Assembly (NCBI GenBank): GCA_002840895.1
Contig: PHCZ01000002.1
Location: forward strand, 1-64,000
DNA length: 64,000 nt
DNA from: Bacteroidetes bacterium HGW-Bacteroidetes-8
Lineage (GTDB): Bacteria > Bacteroidota > Bacteroidia > Bacteroidales > UBA932
Reading direction: 5' to 3'
Shown here piece by piece: positions 55,009-64,000 of this stretch. Made by a program: the position numbers and the translations under genes. The first letter of the stretch is position 1. The number at the start of each line of letters is the position of its first letter. Below the pieces are notes generated by a model that was not told the DNA's origin, did not search any database, and saw only the letters and a program-made list of their open reading frames with translations.

Positions 55009-55479
55009 CTATTTGGCAAAGTTAGCCAATAATCTGTTTACCTCACATAAAACCTTTTCGTACTCAAAGCCCCGAGAGAGGGCAAACCGAATAAGTTTTG
55101 CTCTTATCTTCTCCCTATCCTCCTTTTTTAATGTGTGCAGCTTCCTCTCAAGAATGGAGTTGAGCTTATCGTCCCTCTGTTGAGGTGTTATGGTTAACAT
55201 TGCACTCTCTATTATCTCATCCTCTATCGCCTTGCTCCTGAGCGACCACCTTATCTTTGCCGGCCCCCACCCGCTTAAAGAGCTCTTGTCTCTCACAAAT
55301 GATTGAGCAAATCTGCTGTGGTCAAAAAACTTATCATTAGATAGCGACTCTATTATCTCCTCTACCTCCTCACCGGTGAGGGAGTACCTCTTAAGTTTAT
55401 TCAATATCTCGCTCTTGCAGCACTCACGTACCGAACATATCCTCTGCATCGCTGCAAGAGCATTGGAGCCTCTTTCCAT
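55009..55479 (-). CDS. recX: Regulatory protein RecX
   Basis: RecX modulates RecA filament stability. The 156-residue protein has the three-helix repeat architecture: ALAAMQRICSVRECCKSEILNKLKRYSLTGEEVEEIIESL, FDHSRFAQSFVRDKSSLSGWGPAKIRWSLRSKAIEDEII and KLIRFALSRGFEYEKVLCEVNRLL. It is two bases from the P-ATPase gene on its 5' side and 25 before prfB. It is separated from recA by about 4 kb, as often in Bacteroidetes. Confidence 0.9.
   Translation of the reverse strand: MERGSNALAAMQRICSVRECCKSEILNKLKRYSLTGEEVEEIIESLSNDKFFDHSRFAQSFVRDKSSLSGWGPAKIRWSLRSKAIEDEIIESAMLTITPQQRDDKLNSILERKLHTLKKEDREKIRAKLIRFALSRGFEYEKVLCEVNRLLANFAK
55017..55024 (-). promoter_or_regulatory. Internal promoter -7 element for prfB
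   Basis: TAACTTTG on the minus strand fits TAnnTTTG inside the last codons of recX, 33 bases before the prfB start. It would allow RF2 expression independent of recX. Confidence 0.45.
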
Positions 55480-55480
55480 C

Positions 55481-58312
55481 TTAAATAGATATCCTTTTAA
55501 AAAATCTTAGTGTCTCACCTATCCAGAGCACTACTGAGGTGCCTGCAATCACTATCATCCAGTCGCGGAATGTAAGGGGAACTGTTCTAAAGAGCTCTCC
55601 TCCAAACTCCACAATCAGAAGCTGACCAATAATAATAGCACTGGCCACTACTATAAATGCAGGACTTGAAAAGATCCCCTTAAATGCAGATTTCCCTGTT
55701 AAAAATGCCTTTGCATTGAAGAGATTCCAGAACTGCAACATAACAAAAATTGTAAAGAAGAGAGAGATGTTATACTCAGATATCTCATTGTTAGCGTCAC
55801 CCAAATACCAAAGTATCGTTAGAAGCCCAACAATAAAGAGGATAGCAGTAATAAAAATATTGCCCCTCATAGATGGAGTTACAATAAATGCCCCGGGGCT
55901 TCTTGGACTGTTTTTGAGAACTCGAATATCCGGTGGCAGCGAGGCGAGTGCTCCGGCTGCAAATGTGTCCATTATAAGGTTTACCCATAGCATTTGGGTA
56001 ATAGTGAGGGGTATCTCTTTCCCGAAAATGGAACCAAGCAGTACAACCACTAGTGCAGTCACATTTATTGTTAATTGAAAAATAAGGAATCTCTGAATAT
56101 TATTGTAGAGAGACCTTCCCCAAAGAACTGCTGTTACAATTGAGCTGAAAGAGTCGTCCAAAAGGGTTATGTCGCTGGCCTCCTTGGCAACCGATGTGCC
56201 CGAGCCCATTGAGAGACCCACGTGGGCGTGGTTAAGGGCCGGGGCATCATTTGTACCATCCCCCGTTACGGCAACCACCTCACCCAGCCTCTGAAGCAGT
56301 CTCACCATCCTCTCTTTATCTGCAGGCCTTGCTCTGCACATCACTTTAATCCCGGGGAGCCTCTCCATCGCCTCATTATCTGAGAGTGCATCAAATTCGG
56401 AGCCCGAAATAATTCCGCTCACCAACTCATCCTCTCCAAGAATGCCTATCCGCCGGGCAATCTCTCCTGCAGTTCCCGGAGTATCCCCGGTTATCATCTT
56501 CACCTTTATCCCGGCACTTACGCATCTTGCAACAGCTTCGGTAACATCCTCGCGCAAAGGATCTGAAATTGCAACAACTCCCAGATAAGTAAGCCCACCC
56601 TCTTTAACAAGGCTCTCCACATCTTCTGAAGCCATTTCGGGAGAAATTTCACGATAACCGAAACCCAGAGTTCTCATTGCCCTGGCCTGGTATCCGGCAA
56701 GTATTTCAGAGATCTCTGCGGGATAATCATTTGTAAATGAAGCCACAATCTCCGGAGCACCCTTTACATATAGAAGGTACTTCCCAGATTCAGTTGAGAA
56801 GGCAACTGTTGCCATATATTTTCTTTCGGTAGAGAATGTGAGCTGGTTAACTATTTTTGAACTCTCCCTTATTTTAAGATAATCTTTTCCGTTTTCGCTG
56901 AGCCAAATAAGCAGGGCAGCCTCAGTGGGGTTGCCAAGAGTACGGATTTTACCAGCAACAGATCTATCCAGGTGGGCTGTAGAGTTTAGGGCAATGCTCC
57001 CGTCAATAATCTCCGGATTATCAACGAAGAGTTCATAGCTGACCCGCATCTGATTTTGGGTAAGGGTCCCCGTTTTATCTGTGCAGATCACTGTTGCCGC
57101 CCCCATAGTCTCGGTTGCGTGCATCTTTCTTACCAGATTGTTACTGGTAAGCATCTTTCTCATACTAAGAGCAAGAGAGAGTGTAACTGCCATTGGCAGC
57201 CCCTCAGGGACGGCAACAACAATAAGAGTGACAGAGACCATAAAGTACTTTAGAATTCTTACAGCCATATCTCCATCTATCCAGGATGCAGACTCCAGCG
57301 GGTTAAACCCAATAAGGTATCCGATAATAAAAAATATAAGAGCAAATGCAATAGCTATAAGTGCAGAGACTCCCCAACTCAGCTTGGAGAAATAGGTGTG
57401 TTTAACACCCGGCTTTAACAGCTCTATCCCCTCCATAATAATCGGAATCCAGACCTTTGCAATAGCAAGAAATCCTGCGACTATTACTGTAAAAAGGGTC
57501 CACAAAGGGGCAGCTCCGTAATGTGCATCCCCTAAGAAGATATCTTTAACAAAGAGAGCCGCAAATGTTGCCACGGCAAGTATAAAACCGGCAAATCCGA
57601 TAAATCTGGCCAAACCCTCAAGCTGTCTGTTTAAAGGGGTTGGCTCATTACTGATCTCGGCCGAGCGCCTTGCTACCTTTCCATATTCGGTGTTGTCTCC
57701 GACGGATGTTACCCTGCACAGGCAATAGCCCTCTAGAATAGTAGTGCTTTTATATATTTGATTAACAGGATAGGTGGCGTCATTTGAGAGGTTATCCTGG
57801 GTTACCCTCTTCCTTGCCAAAGGCTCTCCTGTGAGTGCAGACTCATTAACCGATAGTGAAACTGCCTCCAACAACTCTCCGTCTGAGGGAATCTCCTCTC
57901 CTGCATCCAGTATTACTATATCTCCAACAACTATATCTCTCTTGGGAACCTCAGTGATAGAGCCATCCCGAATCACTTTTACCGGAATCTCCTCGTTAAC
58001 CTTGTTTAACAGGTTAAACTTCTTGCCAGCATCAGCCTCAAACCAGAAGGCGATTCCGGTTGCAAGAAGAATGGCAAAGATAATCCCGAGGGTCTCGTAA
58101 ACCTCTCCACTGCGAATAGAGATTAGCAGCGAGAGAAGTGCTGCAATCAACAAAATACGGATTATCGGGTCATTGAATTTACCCAGGAACAGACGCCACA
58201 ACGGCTCTCTAGGTGGAGGGGTGAGAATGTTCTCTCCATTGACTCTGCGGCTCTCATCTGCCTGCTCTTTGGTTAGCCCTTTATAATCTGATACGTTAGA
58301 ACTCCTGTTCAT
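55481..58312 (-). CDS. Calcium-type P-type ATPase (P2 subfamily)
   Basis: The 943-residue ion pump has the P2-ATPase layout: N-terminal cation-ATPase region, A domain with SLSVNESALTGEP, membrane helices, the PEGLPMAVTL motif of calcium pumps, the phosphorylation site CTDKTGTLTQNQ, the KGAPE nucleotide motif and TGDGTNDAPAL. The C-terminal helices include the WVNLIMDTFAAGALA segment of the PMCA-type calcium site. Calcium export is the most likely activity, inferred from the family. Its start lies 17 bases inside the rlmN gene's 3' end. Confidence 0.9.
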   Translation of the reverse strand: MNRSSNVSDYKGLTKEQADESRRVNGENILTPPPREPLWRLFLGKFNDPIIRILLIAALLSLLISIRSGEVYETLGIIFAILLATGIAFWFEADAGKKFNLLNKVNEEIPVKVIRDGSITEVPKRDIVVGDIVILDAGEEIPSDGELLEAVSLSVNESALTGEPLARKRVTQDNLSNDATYPVNQIYKSTTILEGYCLCRVTSVGDNTEYGKVARRSAEISNEPTPLNRQLEGLARFIGFAGFILAVATFAALFVKDIFLGDAHYGAAPLWTLFTVIVAGFLAIAKVWIPIIMEGIELLKPGVKHTYFSKLSWGVSALIAIAFALIFFIIGYLIGFNPLESASWIDGDMAVRILKYFMVSVTLIVVAVPEGLPMAVTLSLALSMRKMLTSNNLVRKMHATETMGAATVICTDKTGTLTQNQMRVSYELFVDNPEIIDGSIALNSTAHLDRSVAGKIRTLGNPTEAALLIWLSENGKDYLKIRESSKIVNQLTFSTERKYMATVAFSTESGKYLLYVKGAPEIVASFTNDYPAEISEILAGYQARAMRTLGFGYREISPEMASEDVESLVKEGGLTYLGVVAISDPLREDVTEAVARCVSAGIKVKMITGDTPGTAGEIARRIGILGEDELVSGIISGSEFDALSDNEAMERLPGIKVMCRARPADKERMVRLLQRLGEVVAVTGDGTNDAPALNHAHVGLSMGSGTSVAKEASDITLLDDSFSSIVTAVLWGRSLYNNIQRFLIFQLTINVTALVVVLLGSIFGKEIPLTITQMLWVNLIMDTFAAGALASLPPDIRVLKNSPRSPGAFIVTPSMRGNIFITAILFIVGLLTILWYLGDANNEISEYNISLFFTIFVMLQFWNLFNAKAFLTGKSAFKGIFSSPAFIVVASAIIIGQLLIVEFGGELFRTVPLTFRDWMIVIAGTSVVLWIGETLRFFKRISI

Positions 58313-59336
58313 TAAACTCTCTCTTTATACTGTTTCCGCTCAACATACCGCAGGCAGCCAGAATATCCTCCCCACGTGAGGCTCTTATAGTAGATGTTAT
58401 TCCCGCTCTGTTAAGTCTGTCTCTGAAATTTTCTATGATAAGATCCGGAGAGCTTTTATATCCAAAGTCCGGAATCTGGTGAAATCGAATAAGGTTTACA
58501 CGACACTCAAGCCCTTTGAGCATTCGAGTAAGGGCATCTGCGTGTCTTTTTGTGTCGTTCCATCCCGAGAACATTATATACTCAAAACTGACCCTCCGCT
58601 GCCCGGTAAAGTCATACTCCTTAATTAATGATACTATCTCATCAATCGGCCACGCCTTTTGCATCGGCATCATCTCTGCACGCTCACGTTCAAAAGGGTT
58701 GTGAAGCGAAACTGCCAGGTGACACTTTGACTCGTCCAGGAATCTTCTTAATGTACTACCTACCCCTATAGTAGATACTGTAACTCTTTTTGGACTCCAC
58801 CCAAAACCCCACTCAGATGTGAGGATTTGAGTACTCCTTAGAACCTGCTCATAGTTGTCCAGCGGCTCACCCATCCCCATATATACCACATTGGTGAGTC
58901 TGTCGCTCTCATTTACATTTATGATTTGTGAAATAATCTCGCCAGCTGTAAGTTGCCCCTTAAAGCCCATCCTTCCTGTCATACAGAAGTGGCAACCCAT
59001 TTTACACCCTGCCTGAGACGAGATGCACAGAGTGGCCCTATCTTCGTCCGGAATCATAACAGACTCTATGGGAGTTCCGGTAAGAGAGGAGAAGAGGTAT
59101 TTTTTAGTCCCGTCTGCAGATGTTATCTCCTCAAGCGGTGCATATCCTCCAACCTCAAAATGGTCGGCGAGCCTCTCTCTGGAACTCACCGAGAGATTGC
59201 TCATCTGAGCGATATCTTTTACCTTTTTTTTGTAGAGCCAGTCCAAAATCTGTTTTGCCGTAAATGCCGGAAGTGACAGATTATCTGTTATTTCCCTGAG
59301 TTCGGGTAAAGTTGCTCCAAGTAACCATTTTTTCAT
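58296..59336 (-). CDS. rlmN: 23S rRNA (adenine2503-C2)/tRNA methyltransferase RlmN
   Basis: Radical-SAM enzyme that methylates A2503 of 23S rRNA and A37 of some tRNAs. The 346-residue product has CKMGCHFCMTGRMGF (the CxxxCxxC cluster), GEPLDNYEQVL, the substrate Cys near the end (ILAACGMLSG) and the LSVSSRERLADHF region. The ATG at 59336 (MKKWLLGATL) is chosen because a -7 element ends five bases before it, making a leaderless mRNA; the frame is open for ten codons further. Confidence 0.93.
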   Translation of the reverse strand: MKKWLLGATLPELREITDNLSLPAFTAKQILDWLYKKKVKDIAQMSNLSVSSRERLADHFEVGGYAPLEEITSADGTKKYLFSSLTGTPIESVMIPDEDRATLCISSQAGCKMGCHFCMTGRMGFKGQLTAGEIISQIINVNESDRLTNVVYMGMGEPLDNYEQVLRSTQILTSEWGFGWSPKRVTVSTIGVGSTLRRFLDESKCHLAVSLHNPFERERAEMMPMQKAWPIDEIVSLIKEYDFTGQRRVSFEYIMFSGWNDTKRHADALTRMLKGLECRVNLIRFHQIPDFGYKSSPDLIIENFRDRLNRAGITSTIRASRGEDILAACGMLSGNSIKREFNEQEF

Positions 59337-59340
59337 CCTG

Positions 59341-59348
59341 CAAATGTA
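59341..59348 (-). promoter_or_regulatory. Promoter -7 element of rlmN, implying a leaderless transcript
   Basis: TACATTTG on the minus strand fits TAnnTTTG and its last base is five positions before the chosen rlmN ATG. The arrangement mirrors dnaX. Confidence 0.6.
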
Positions 59349-59370
59349 GAGAAATTTGAAAATCATTTGT

Positions 59371-59378
59371 TATTTTTG
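59371..59378 (+). promoter_or_regulatory. Promoter -7 element of recA
   Basis: TATTTTTG fits TAnnTTTG, 23 bases before the recA ATG, and sits back to back with the rlmN element. No palindromic LexA-like box is obvious in the 65-base gap. Confidence 0.6.
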
Positions 59379-59401
59379 CAAGAATTTAAAACATAAACAT
59401 T

Positions 59402-60436
59402 ATGGCAAAGGAGAAGGAAGAAGTTAACAGAGGTGCCGGGATTAACCCCGAGAAGCTGAAGGCCCTGCAGGCCACGTTGGACAAGATTGAGAAGGATTAC
59501 GGGAAAGGCACCGTTATGAAGTTGGGAGAGCAGCCAAAATGGGAGGTCTCTACTATTCCGTCGGGATCTATATCCCTGGACTTCGCTTTGGGAATAGGCG
59601 GATACCCAAGGGGGAGAGTGGTTGAGATCTATGGGCCCGAGTCCAGCGGTAAGACAACTCTTGCAATACACGCTATTGCAGAGGCTCAAAAAGTGGGTGG
59701 AATTGCTGCAATCATTGATGCAGAGCACGCTTTTGACAGAACATACGCAAAAAAGCTGGGTGTAGATGTAGATACTCTTCTAATATCCCAGCCGGATAAC
59801 GGAGAGCAGGCGCTTGAGATTACAGACCACCTTATTCGCAGCGGTGCAATTGATGTAATTGTGATTGACTCGGTTGCAGCTCTTACCCCTAAAGCAGAGA
59901 TAGAGGGAGAGATGGGAGATTCCAAAATGGGGCTTCAAGCAAGGCTTATGAGCCAGGCTCTAAGAAAACTCACGGCAAACATCAGTAAAACAAACACCTG
60001 CTGCATATTTATTAACCAGCTCCGAGATAAAATTGGTGTTATGTTCGGCAATCCGGAGACAACAACAGGTGGAAACGCTCTTAAGTTTTACTCATCTGTA
60101 AGGGTGGATGTCCGTAGGATTACCCAGCTAAAAGATGGCGAAGAGGCTACCGGAAACAGGGTTAGAGCAAAAATCGTGAAAAACAAGCTTGCACCACCTT
60201 TCAGAAAAGCTGAATTCGATATCGTATTTGGAGAGGGGATTTCAAAAATCGGAGAGATAATTGACCTTGGAGTAGACTTTGAAATTATCAAAAAAAGCGG
60301 CTCGTGGTTTAGCTACGGTGATACCAAACTAGGTCAGGGGAGAGATACAGTTAAGCAGATTATTCTGGACAACCCTGCTTTGATGGAGGAGATAGAACAG
60401 AAAATACGCGTTAAACTACAGGAAAGCAGAGACTAA
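59402..60436 (+). CDS. recA: Recombinase RecA
   Basis: Forms the ATP-dependent filament for homologous recombination and the SOS response. The 344-residue protein has Walker [67 protein letters not shown] and the DNA-binding loop region [33 protein letters not shown]. All RecA features are intact. It is followed by trpS after 16 bases. Confidence 0.98.
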   Translation: MAKEKEEVNRGAGINPEKLKALQATLDKIEKDYGKGTVMKLGEQPKWEVSTIPSGSISLDFALGIGGYPRGRVVEIYGPESSGKTTLAIHAIAEAQKVGGIAAIIDAEHAFDRTYAKKLGVDVDTLLISQPDNGEQALEITDHLIRSGAIDVIVIDSVAALTPKAEIEGEMGDSKMGLQARLMSQALRKLTANISKTNTCCIFINQLRDKIGVMFGNPETTTGGNALKFYSSVRVDVRRITQLKDGEEATGNRVRAKIVKNKLAPPFRKAEFDIVFGEGISKIGEIIDLGVDFEIIKKSGSWFSYGDTKLGQGRDTVKQIILDNPALMEEIEQKIRVKLQESRD

Positions 60437-60452
60437 ACAGCTCAAAAAACAA

Positions 60453-61457
60453 ATGGAAATTGTATTAAGCGGAATCCGACCCACAGGAAATCTGCACCTT
60501 GGCAACTACTACGGTGCACTAAGGAACTATATTAAGATGCAGGACAACTACAACTGTTTCTTTTTTATAGCAGACCTGCATTCATTAACCACTCATCCTC
60601 ACCCGGATGATTTTCACTCCGGGGTAAGGACAATCCTTGCAGAGTATCTGGCCTCCGGCCTGGATCCCGAAAAATCTGCAATTTTTGTACAGAGCGATGT
60701 TCCGGAAATTGCAGAGCTCTACGTTATTTTAAATATGATCTCATATAAAGGTGAACTGGAGAGGACAACATCATTTAAGGACAAGGTGAGACAGCAGGCA
60801 GATAATATTAACGCAGGGCTTCTCACCTACCCTGTACTTATGGCATCGGATATTCTGATTCACAGGGCCAATCTTGTTCCTGTTGGAAAAGATCAGGAGC
60901 AGCATCTGGAGATGGCAAGAGTTCTTGCAAGAAGGTTCAATACATTCTATAATTCGCCTGTATTCCCGGAGCCCAAAGCCTTTAACTTCGGAGACGATCT
61001 GGTTAAGGTCCCCGGGTTGGACGGAAGCGGAAAGATGGGCAAAAGTGAGGGTAACGGGGTCTATCTCTGTGACGACGAAAAGACAATTCGCAAAAAGGTG
61101 ATGAAAGCGGTAACAGATAGTGGGCCCACAGAGCCAAACAGCACAATGCCGGACTCTGTTGCAAATCTGTTTACACTTCTCAATATTGTCTCCGAAAAAG
61201 AGACTGTCACCCACTTTATGCAGAGCTACAATAACTGCACAATCCGCTACGGAGATCTTAAAAAGCAGCTTGCAGAGGATATCTGCAGGCAGACCCTTCC
61301 GATAAAAGCGAAAATAGAGGAGATATACGAAGATGAGGAGTACCTTCGTAAGGTGGTAAAACGAGGAACAGACCTGGCCAGAGAGAGTGCGAACGCAACC
61401 CTTAAAGAGGTTAGAAAAGCGGTTGGCTTCAGGAGCTTCCTTAGCTGTGATGATTAG
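60453..61457 (+). CDS. trpS: Tryptophanyl-tRNA synthetase
   Basis: Class Ic synthetase of 334 residues, normal for the bacterial form. The HIGH motif is TGNLHLGNYYG near the start, KMSKS is KMGKSEGNGVYL, and LMASDILIHRANLVPVGKDQEQHLEMAR is the tryptophan/AMP site region. It overlaps dnaG by eight bases, so the two are translationally coupled. Confidence 0.97.
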   Translation: MEIVLSGIRPTGNLHLGNYYGALRNYIKMQDNYNCFFFIADLHSLTTHPHPDDFHSGVRTILAEYLASGLDPEKSAIFVQSDVPEIAELYVILNMISYKGELERTTSFKDKVRQQADNINAGLLTYPVLMASDILIHRANLVPVGKDQEQHLEMARVLARRFNTFYNSPVFPEPKAFNFGDDLVKVPGLDGSGKMGKSEGNGVYLCDDEKTIRKKVMKAVTDSGPTEPNSTMPDSVANLFTLLNIVSEKETVTHFMQSYNNCTIRYGDLKKQLAEDICRQTLPIKAKIEEIYEDEEYLRKVVKRGTDLARESANATLKEVRKAVGFRSFLSCDD

Positions 61458-63408
61458 TAAAGAGACTATAGAGAAAATACTGGATGCAGCACAAATTGTT
61501 GACGTAGTCGGCGATTTTGTTGCCTTGCGAAGAAGGGGGGCAAACTATATGGCTTGCTGCCCTTTTCATCACGAAAAGACACCCTCCTTCTCAGTCTCTC
61601 CCTCTAAGGGAATATTCAAATGCTTCGGTTGCGGAAAAGCGGGCAACTCGGTCAATTTCGTTATGGAGCACGAACAGCTGGGTTATGTAGATGCTCTTAA
61701 GTTTCTCGGAAGAAAATACTCAATCGAGATAGCAGACAGGGAGGAGACAGAGCAGGATGCCCAGAACAGATTGAGGTCGGAATCTCTGTTAGCGGTTACC
61801 CAGTTTGCTCAGGAGTTCTACACAAACTCGCTCTGGAATACAGACCAGGGGGTGGCTGTGGGGCTGAGCTACTTTAAAGAGAGGGGCTTTGATGAAGCTC
61901 TTATTAAGAAATTTATGCTGGGCTGGGCCCCCACAGGCAGAGATTCGCTCAGTAAAGCAGCTCTAAAAGCGGGTTACAAAAAAGAGTTTCTTATTGCCGC
62001 AGGGCTCTCCATTGAGCGGGACTCAGATAAAGAGCTGGTAGACCGTTTTTACGACAGAGTTATGTTTCCTGTCCACTCCATCTCCGGAAGGGCTATTGCC
62101 TTTGGGGGCAGAACACTTCGGGCAGATAAAACAGTCGCAAAGTATATTAACTCCCCAGAGACAGAGATCTATATTAAGAGTAGAACTCTCTACGGAATTT
62201 TCTTTGCAAAGAGCTCAATCACCAAGATGCAGAAATGCTATCTCGTAGAGGGATATACAGATGTACTTGCATTTCATAAATCGGGTGTAGATAATGTTGT
62301 GGCATCAAGCGGCACATCTCTTACCACAGAGCAGATCCGGCTCATAAAGCGATTTGCCCCGGAAGTTGTAGTTCTTTACGACGGAGACGCCGCAGGGATA
62401 AAAGCCTCATTAAGGGGAATAGATATGCTTCTGGAGGAGGGACTTCGAATTAAGGTGGTTCTCTTCCCTGATGGAGAGGACCCGGACTCTTTTGCAAGAA
62501 AAAACAGCCCTGAGGTTCTCAAACAATTTCTGGAGGAGTCTCAGGAAGATTTTATTGCATTTAAAACCCGTCTGCTATCTGCCGAGACAAAAAAGGACCC
62601 GATCAAGAGGGCTCAGCTTATTCAGGAGGTAGTTGCAAGTATTGCGGTAATCCCGGATGCTATCAGCAGGGCAGTCTATATTGAGGAGTGCTCTACAAGG
62701 TTAAATATCTCGGAGGACATTCTCTCTACTGAGGTTAAGAAGTTGCGTAAAAAGAGGCAGTACGGAGCCTACTCATCTGAGTTTACCCCTGCCCCTGAAC
62801 CAGGAGTTCCACTCTACTTCCCTACTTTGGAGACAGGAGAGAGGTTGCCTGAGTTCATCACCAACACCTATTGTGAACCTGCAGAGAAAGAGCTTCTCTA
62901 CTATCTTATTAAATTTGGAGAGCACCCCCTCTATGGAGCAGACGAAGAGAATCCGGGGTCGGTTACAGTCTCTCAATTTATACTTACAGAGCTCTCTAAT
63001 GATGATCTTGAGCTTCAAAACCTTATTTACAAAAGCATCTTTGACGAGTACTATCTTGTTAAAGAGATTGGCCAGCAAGAGATTCAAAAACACTTTATTA
63101 ACCACAGAAATCAGGATTTTGTAAATGTGGTGCTGGACCTTCTGCATCAGGAGCATAACCTCACAATTAAACAATTTGTTGCAGAGATACCTCCCGAGGA
63201 GCATCTGCTCTCAACTATGGTTCCAAAATCTATCCTCATCTATAAAGCCAAGATTACTGCAATTGCCTATCAAAATCTATGTAAAGATCTCTCCCTGGCA
63301 GAAAAAGATAAAGACAGCATCCGGCAGAATGAGCTGATGGAGCAGCTTCAGATACTGATGCATATCCGTAACTCCTTCTCCAAGGAGCTTAAGAGATTGA
63401 CCATTTAA
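61450..63408 (+). CDS. dnaG: DNA primase
   Basis: Synthesises RNA primers at the replication fork. The 652-residue product, started at ATG 61450 (MISKETIEKI), has the CHC2 zinc finger (ACCPFHHEKTPSFSVSP and IFKCFGCG), the RNA polymerase domain with TOPRIM motif YLVEGYTDVLAFHKSG and VVLYDGDAAG, and a C-terminal helicase-binding region ending at residue 652. A frame from further upstream overlaps trpS and is not conserved. Confidence 0.96.
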   Translation: MISKETIEKILDAAQIVDVVGDFVALRRRGANYMACCPFHHEKTPSFSVSPSKGIFKCFGCGKAGNSVNFVMEHEQLGYVDALKFLGRKYSIEIADREETEQDAQNRLRSESLLAVTQFAQEFYTNSLWNTDQGVAVGLSYFKERGFDEALIKKFMLGWAPTGRDSLSKAALKAGYKKEFLIAAGLSIERDSDKELVDRFYDRVMFPVHSISGRAIAFGGRTLRADKTVAKYINSPETEIYIKSRTLYGIFFAKSSITKMQKCYLVEGYTDVLAFHKSGVDNVVASSGTSLTTEQIRLIKRFAPEVVVLYDGDAAGIKASLRGIDMLLEEGLRIKVVLFPDGEDPDSFARKNSPEVLKQFLEESQEDFIAFKTRLLSAETKKDPIKRAQLIQEVVASIAVIPDAISRAVYIEECSTRLNISEDILSTEVKKLRKKRQYGAYSSEFTPAPEPGVPLYFPTLETGERLPEFITNTYCEPAEKELLYYLIKFGEHPLYGADEENPGSVTVSQFILTELSNDDLELQNLIYKSIFDEYYLVKEIGQQEIQKHFINHRNQDFVNVVLDLLHQEHNLTIKQFVAEIPPEEHLLSTMVPKSILIYKAKITAIAYQNLCKDLSLAEKDKDSIRQNELMEQLQILMHIRNSFSKELKRLTI

Positions 63409-63417
63409 GATTTTTCT

Positions 63418-63425
63418 TAACTTTG
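63418..63425 (+). promoter_or_regulatory. Promoter -7 element of metG
   Basis: TAACTTTG fits TAnnTTTG, 21 bases before the metG ATG; it lies 9 bases after the dnaG stop. Confidence 0.55.
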
Positions 63426-63445
63426 TCGCCTAAATTTTCCAACCG

Positions 63446-64000
63446 ATGAACAGCAACTTTAAACGTCACCTAATCACCGCAGCCCTGCCCTATGCTAACG
63501 GAGCAGTACATATTGGACATCTTGCAGGGGTATATATTCCTGCCGACATCTATGCCAGATACCTGCGAATGCGAGGTGAGGATGTACGCTTTATATGCGG
63601 TTCGGACGAACACGGGGTTCCAATCACCATCAAGGCAAAGCAGAACAACTGCACTCCTCAGGAGATAGTTGATAAATATCACCTTATCATTAAGGACTCA
63701 TTTGAGAGACTTGGAATCAGTTTTGACATCTACTCCCGGACAAGCTCTGCAATACATCATAAAACAGCATCTGAGTTCTTTAAAAAGCTGTATACAGAGG
63801 GGAAGTTCATCGAGAAGGAGAGTGAGCAGTATTATGACGAGCAGGCAAAGCAGTTTCTTGCCGACAGATATATCTGCGGGACCTGTCCTAAATGTTTGGC
63901 AGAGGGTGCATACGGCGATCAGTGCGAGAAGTGTGGCAGTACCTTAAGCCCAACTGAACTTATCAATCCAAAATCTACCCTTAGCGGCAATATCCCGGTT
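63446..64000 (+). CDS. metG: Methionyl-tRNA synthetase, partial
   Basis: The first 185 residues are present; the gene runs past the window. The HIGH motif is [13 protein letters not shown] near the start, [13 protein letters not shown] follows, and the zinc knuckle [22 protein letters not shown] contains the two CxxC pairs of the class with zinc. The ATG at 63446 (MNSNFKRHL) is the natural start after the promoter element. Confidence 0.95.
   Translation, partial: MNSNFKRHLITAALPYANGAVHIGHLAGVYIPADIYARYLRMRGEDVRFICGSDEHGVPITIKAKQNNCTPQEIVDKYHLIIKDSFERLGISFDIYSRTSSAIHHKTASEFFKKLYTEGKFIEKESEQYYDEQAKQFLADRYICGTCPKCLAEGAYGDQCEKCGSTLSPTELINPKSTLSGNIPV

Noticed and set aside
1-64000. CRISPR arrays, insertion sequences, prophage or conjugative elements
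   Set aside because: No regularly spaced repeats, transposase, integrase or phage genes were seen in any frame I examined.

Overview
This window looks like chromosome from a Gram-negative member of the Bacteroidetes, most likely Bacteroidales. The evidence is a Bacteroidetes-type promoter element (TAnnTTTG about 7 bases upstream of transcription, in two cases with a TTTG box 19 bp further up) before many genes, almost no Shine-Dalgarno sequences, an SPOR lipoprotein, an LptB with a C-terminal tail, a FISUMP-domain lipoprotein, DUF3667, AraC regulators with membrane domains, and the MutA/MutB methylmalonyl-CoA mutase pair of the succinate-propionate route. I see no insertion sequence, prophage, CRISPR array or rRNA. 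Most of the window is core genome.

Layout. 1-5.2 kb: tRNA-Phe back to back with efp, a transglutaminase-like lipoprotein, then a leftward operon (unknown secreted protein, M16 peptidase, O-methyltransferase). 5.2-12.6 kb: dnaX-lptB, a convergent Spy-like periplasmic protein, and mutA-mutB ending in a bidirectional terminator. 12.7-18.9 kb: a leftward block with three alpha/beta hydrolases, a bacterial eRF1-like protein (baeRF3 type) and a small membrane protein, preceded by a DUF3667 protein and an SMP-30-like beta-propeller. 19.0-25.0 kb: a Thr/Ile/Met-rich leader peptide followed by metY-metX-thrA-asd, an aspartate-to-homoserine-to-methionine operon. 25.1-27.3 kb: parE and a DUF3307-like membrane protein. 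27.5-38.3 kb, all leftward: two overlapping AraC-type regulators, two tandem YitT proteins, phzF, leuS, an M28 peptidase fused to a TonB C-terminal domain, a glyoxalase-fold protein, a PAS protein, gcvT and an SPOR lipoprotein. 38.4-41.8 kb: a tightly overlapped DUF389-CapA-PhoH operon. 41.8-50.8 kb: D-aminoacylase, ApbE, FISUMP lipoprotein, LemA with two TPM-domain proteins, a TolC-type outer-membrane protein, a metallophosphoesterase and a cation diffusion facilitator. 50.8-52.2 kb: an AT-rich island with a 33-residue membrane protein, an orphan lipoprotein and a decayed lipoprotein start. 52.2-64.0 kb: fumarase, prfB (with its +1 frameshift), recX, a calcium-type P-ATPase, rlmN, recA, trpS, dnaG and the start of metG.

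Main points of interest. (1) The met/thr operon has a clear amino-acid-sensing leader: a 40-codon peptide with clustered Thr/Ile codons and then a run of Met codons, multiple alternative hairpins, and a 9-nt stretch of the Met-codon run that is complementary to the region just upstream of the metY start codon. (2) dnaX carries an A7 slippery heptamer at the domain III/IV boundary followed at once by a -1 frame TGA, so it could make a gamma-like short form as E. coli does. (3) The baeRF3/alpha-beta-hydrolase operon is a poorly understood gene set. (4) An M28 peptidase-TonB C-terminal fusion, a CxxC insertion between the two helix-turn-helix halves of an AraC-type protein, and apparently leaderless dnaX and rlmN transcripts also merit a look.
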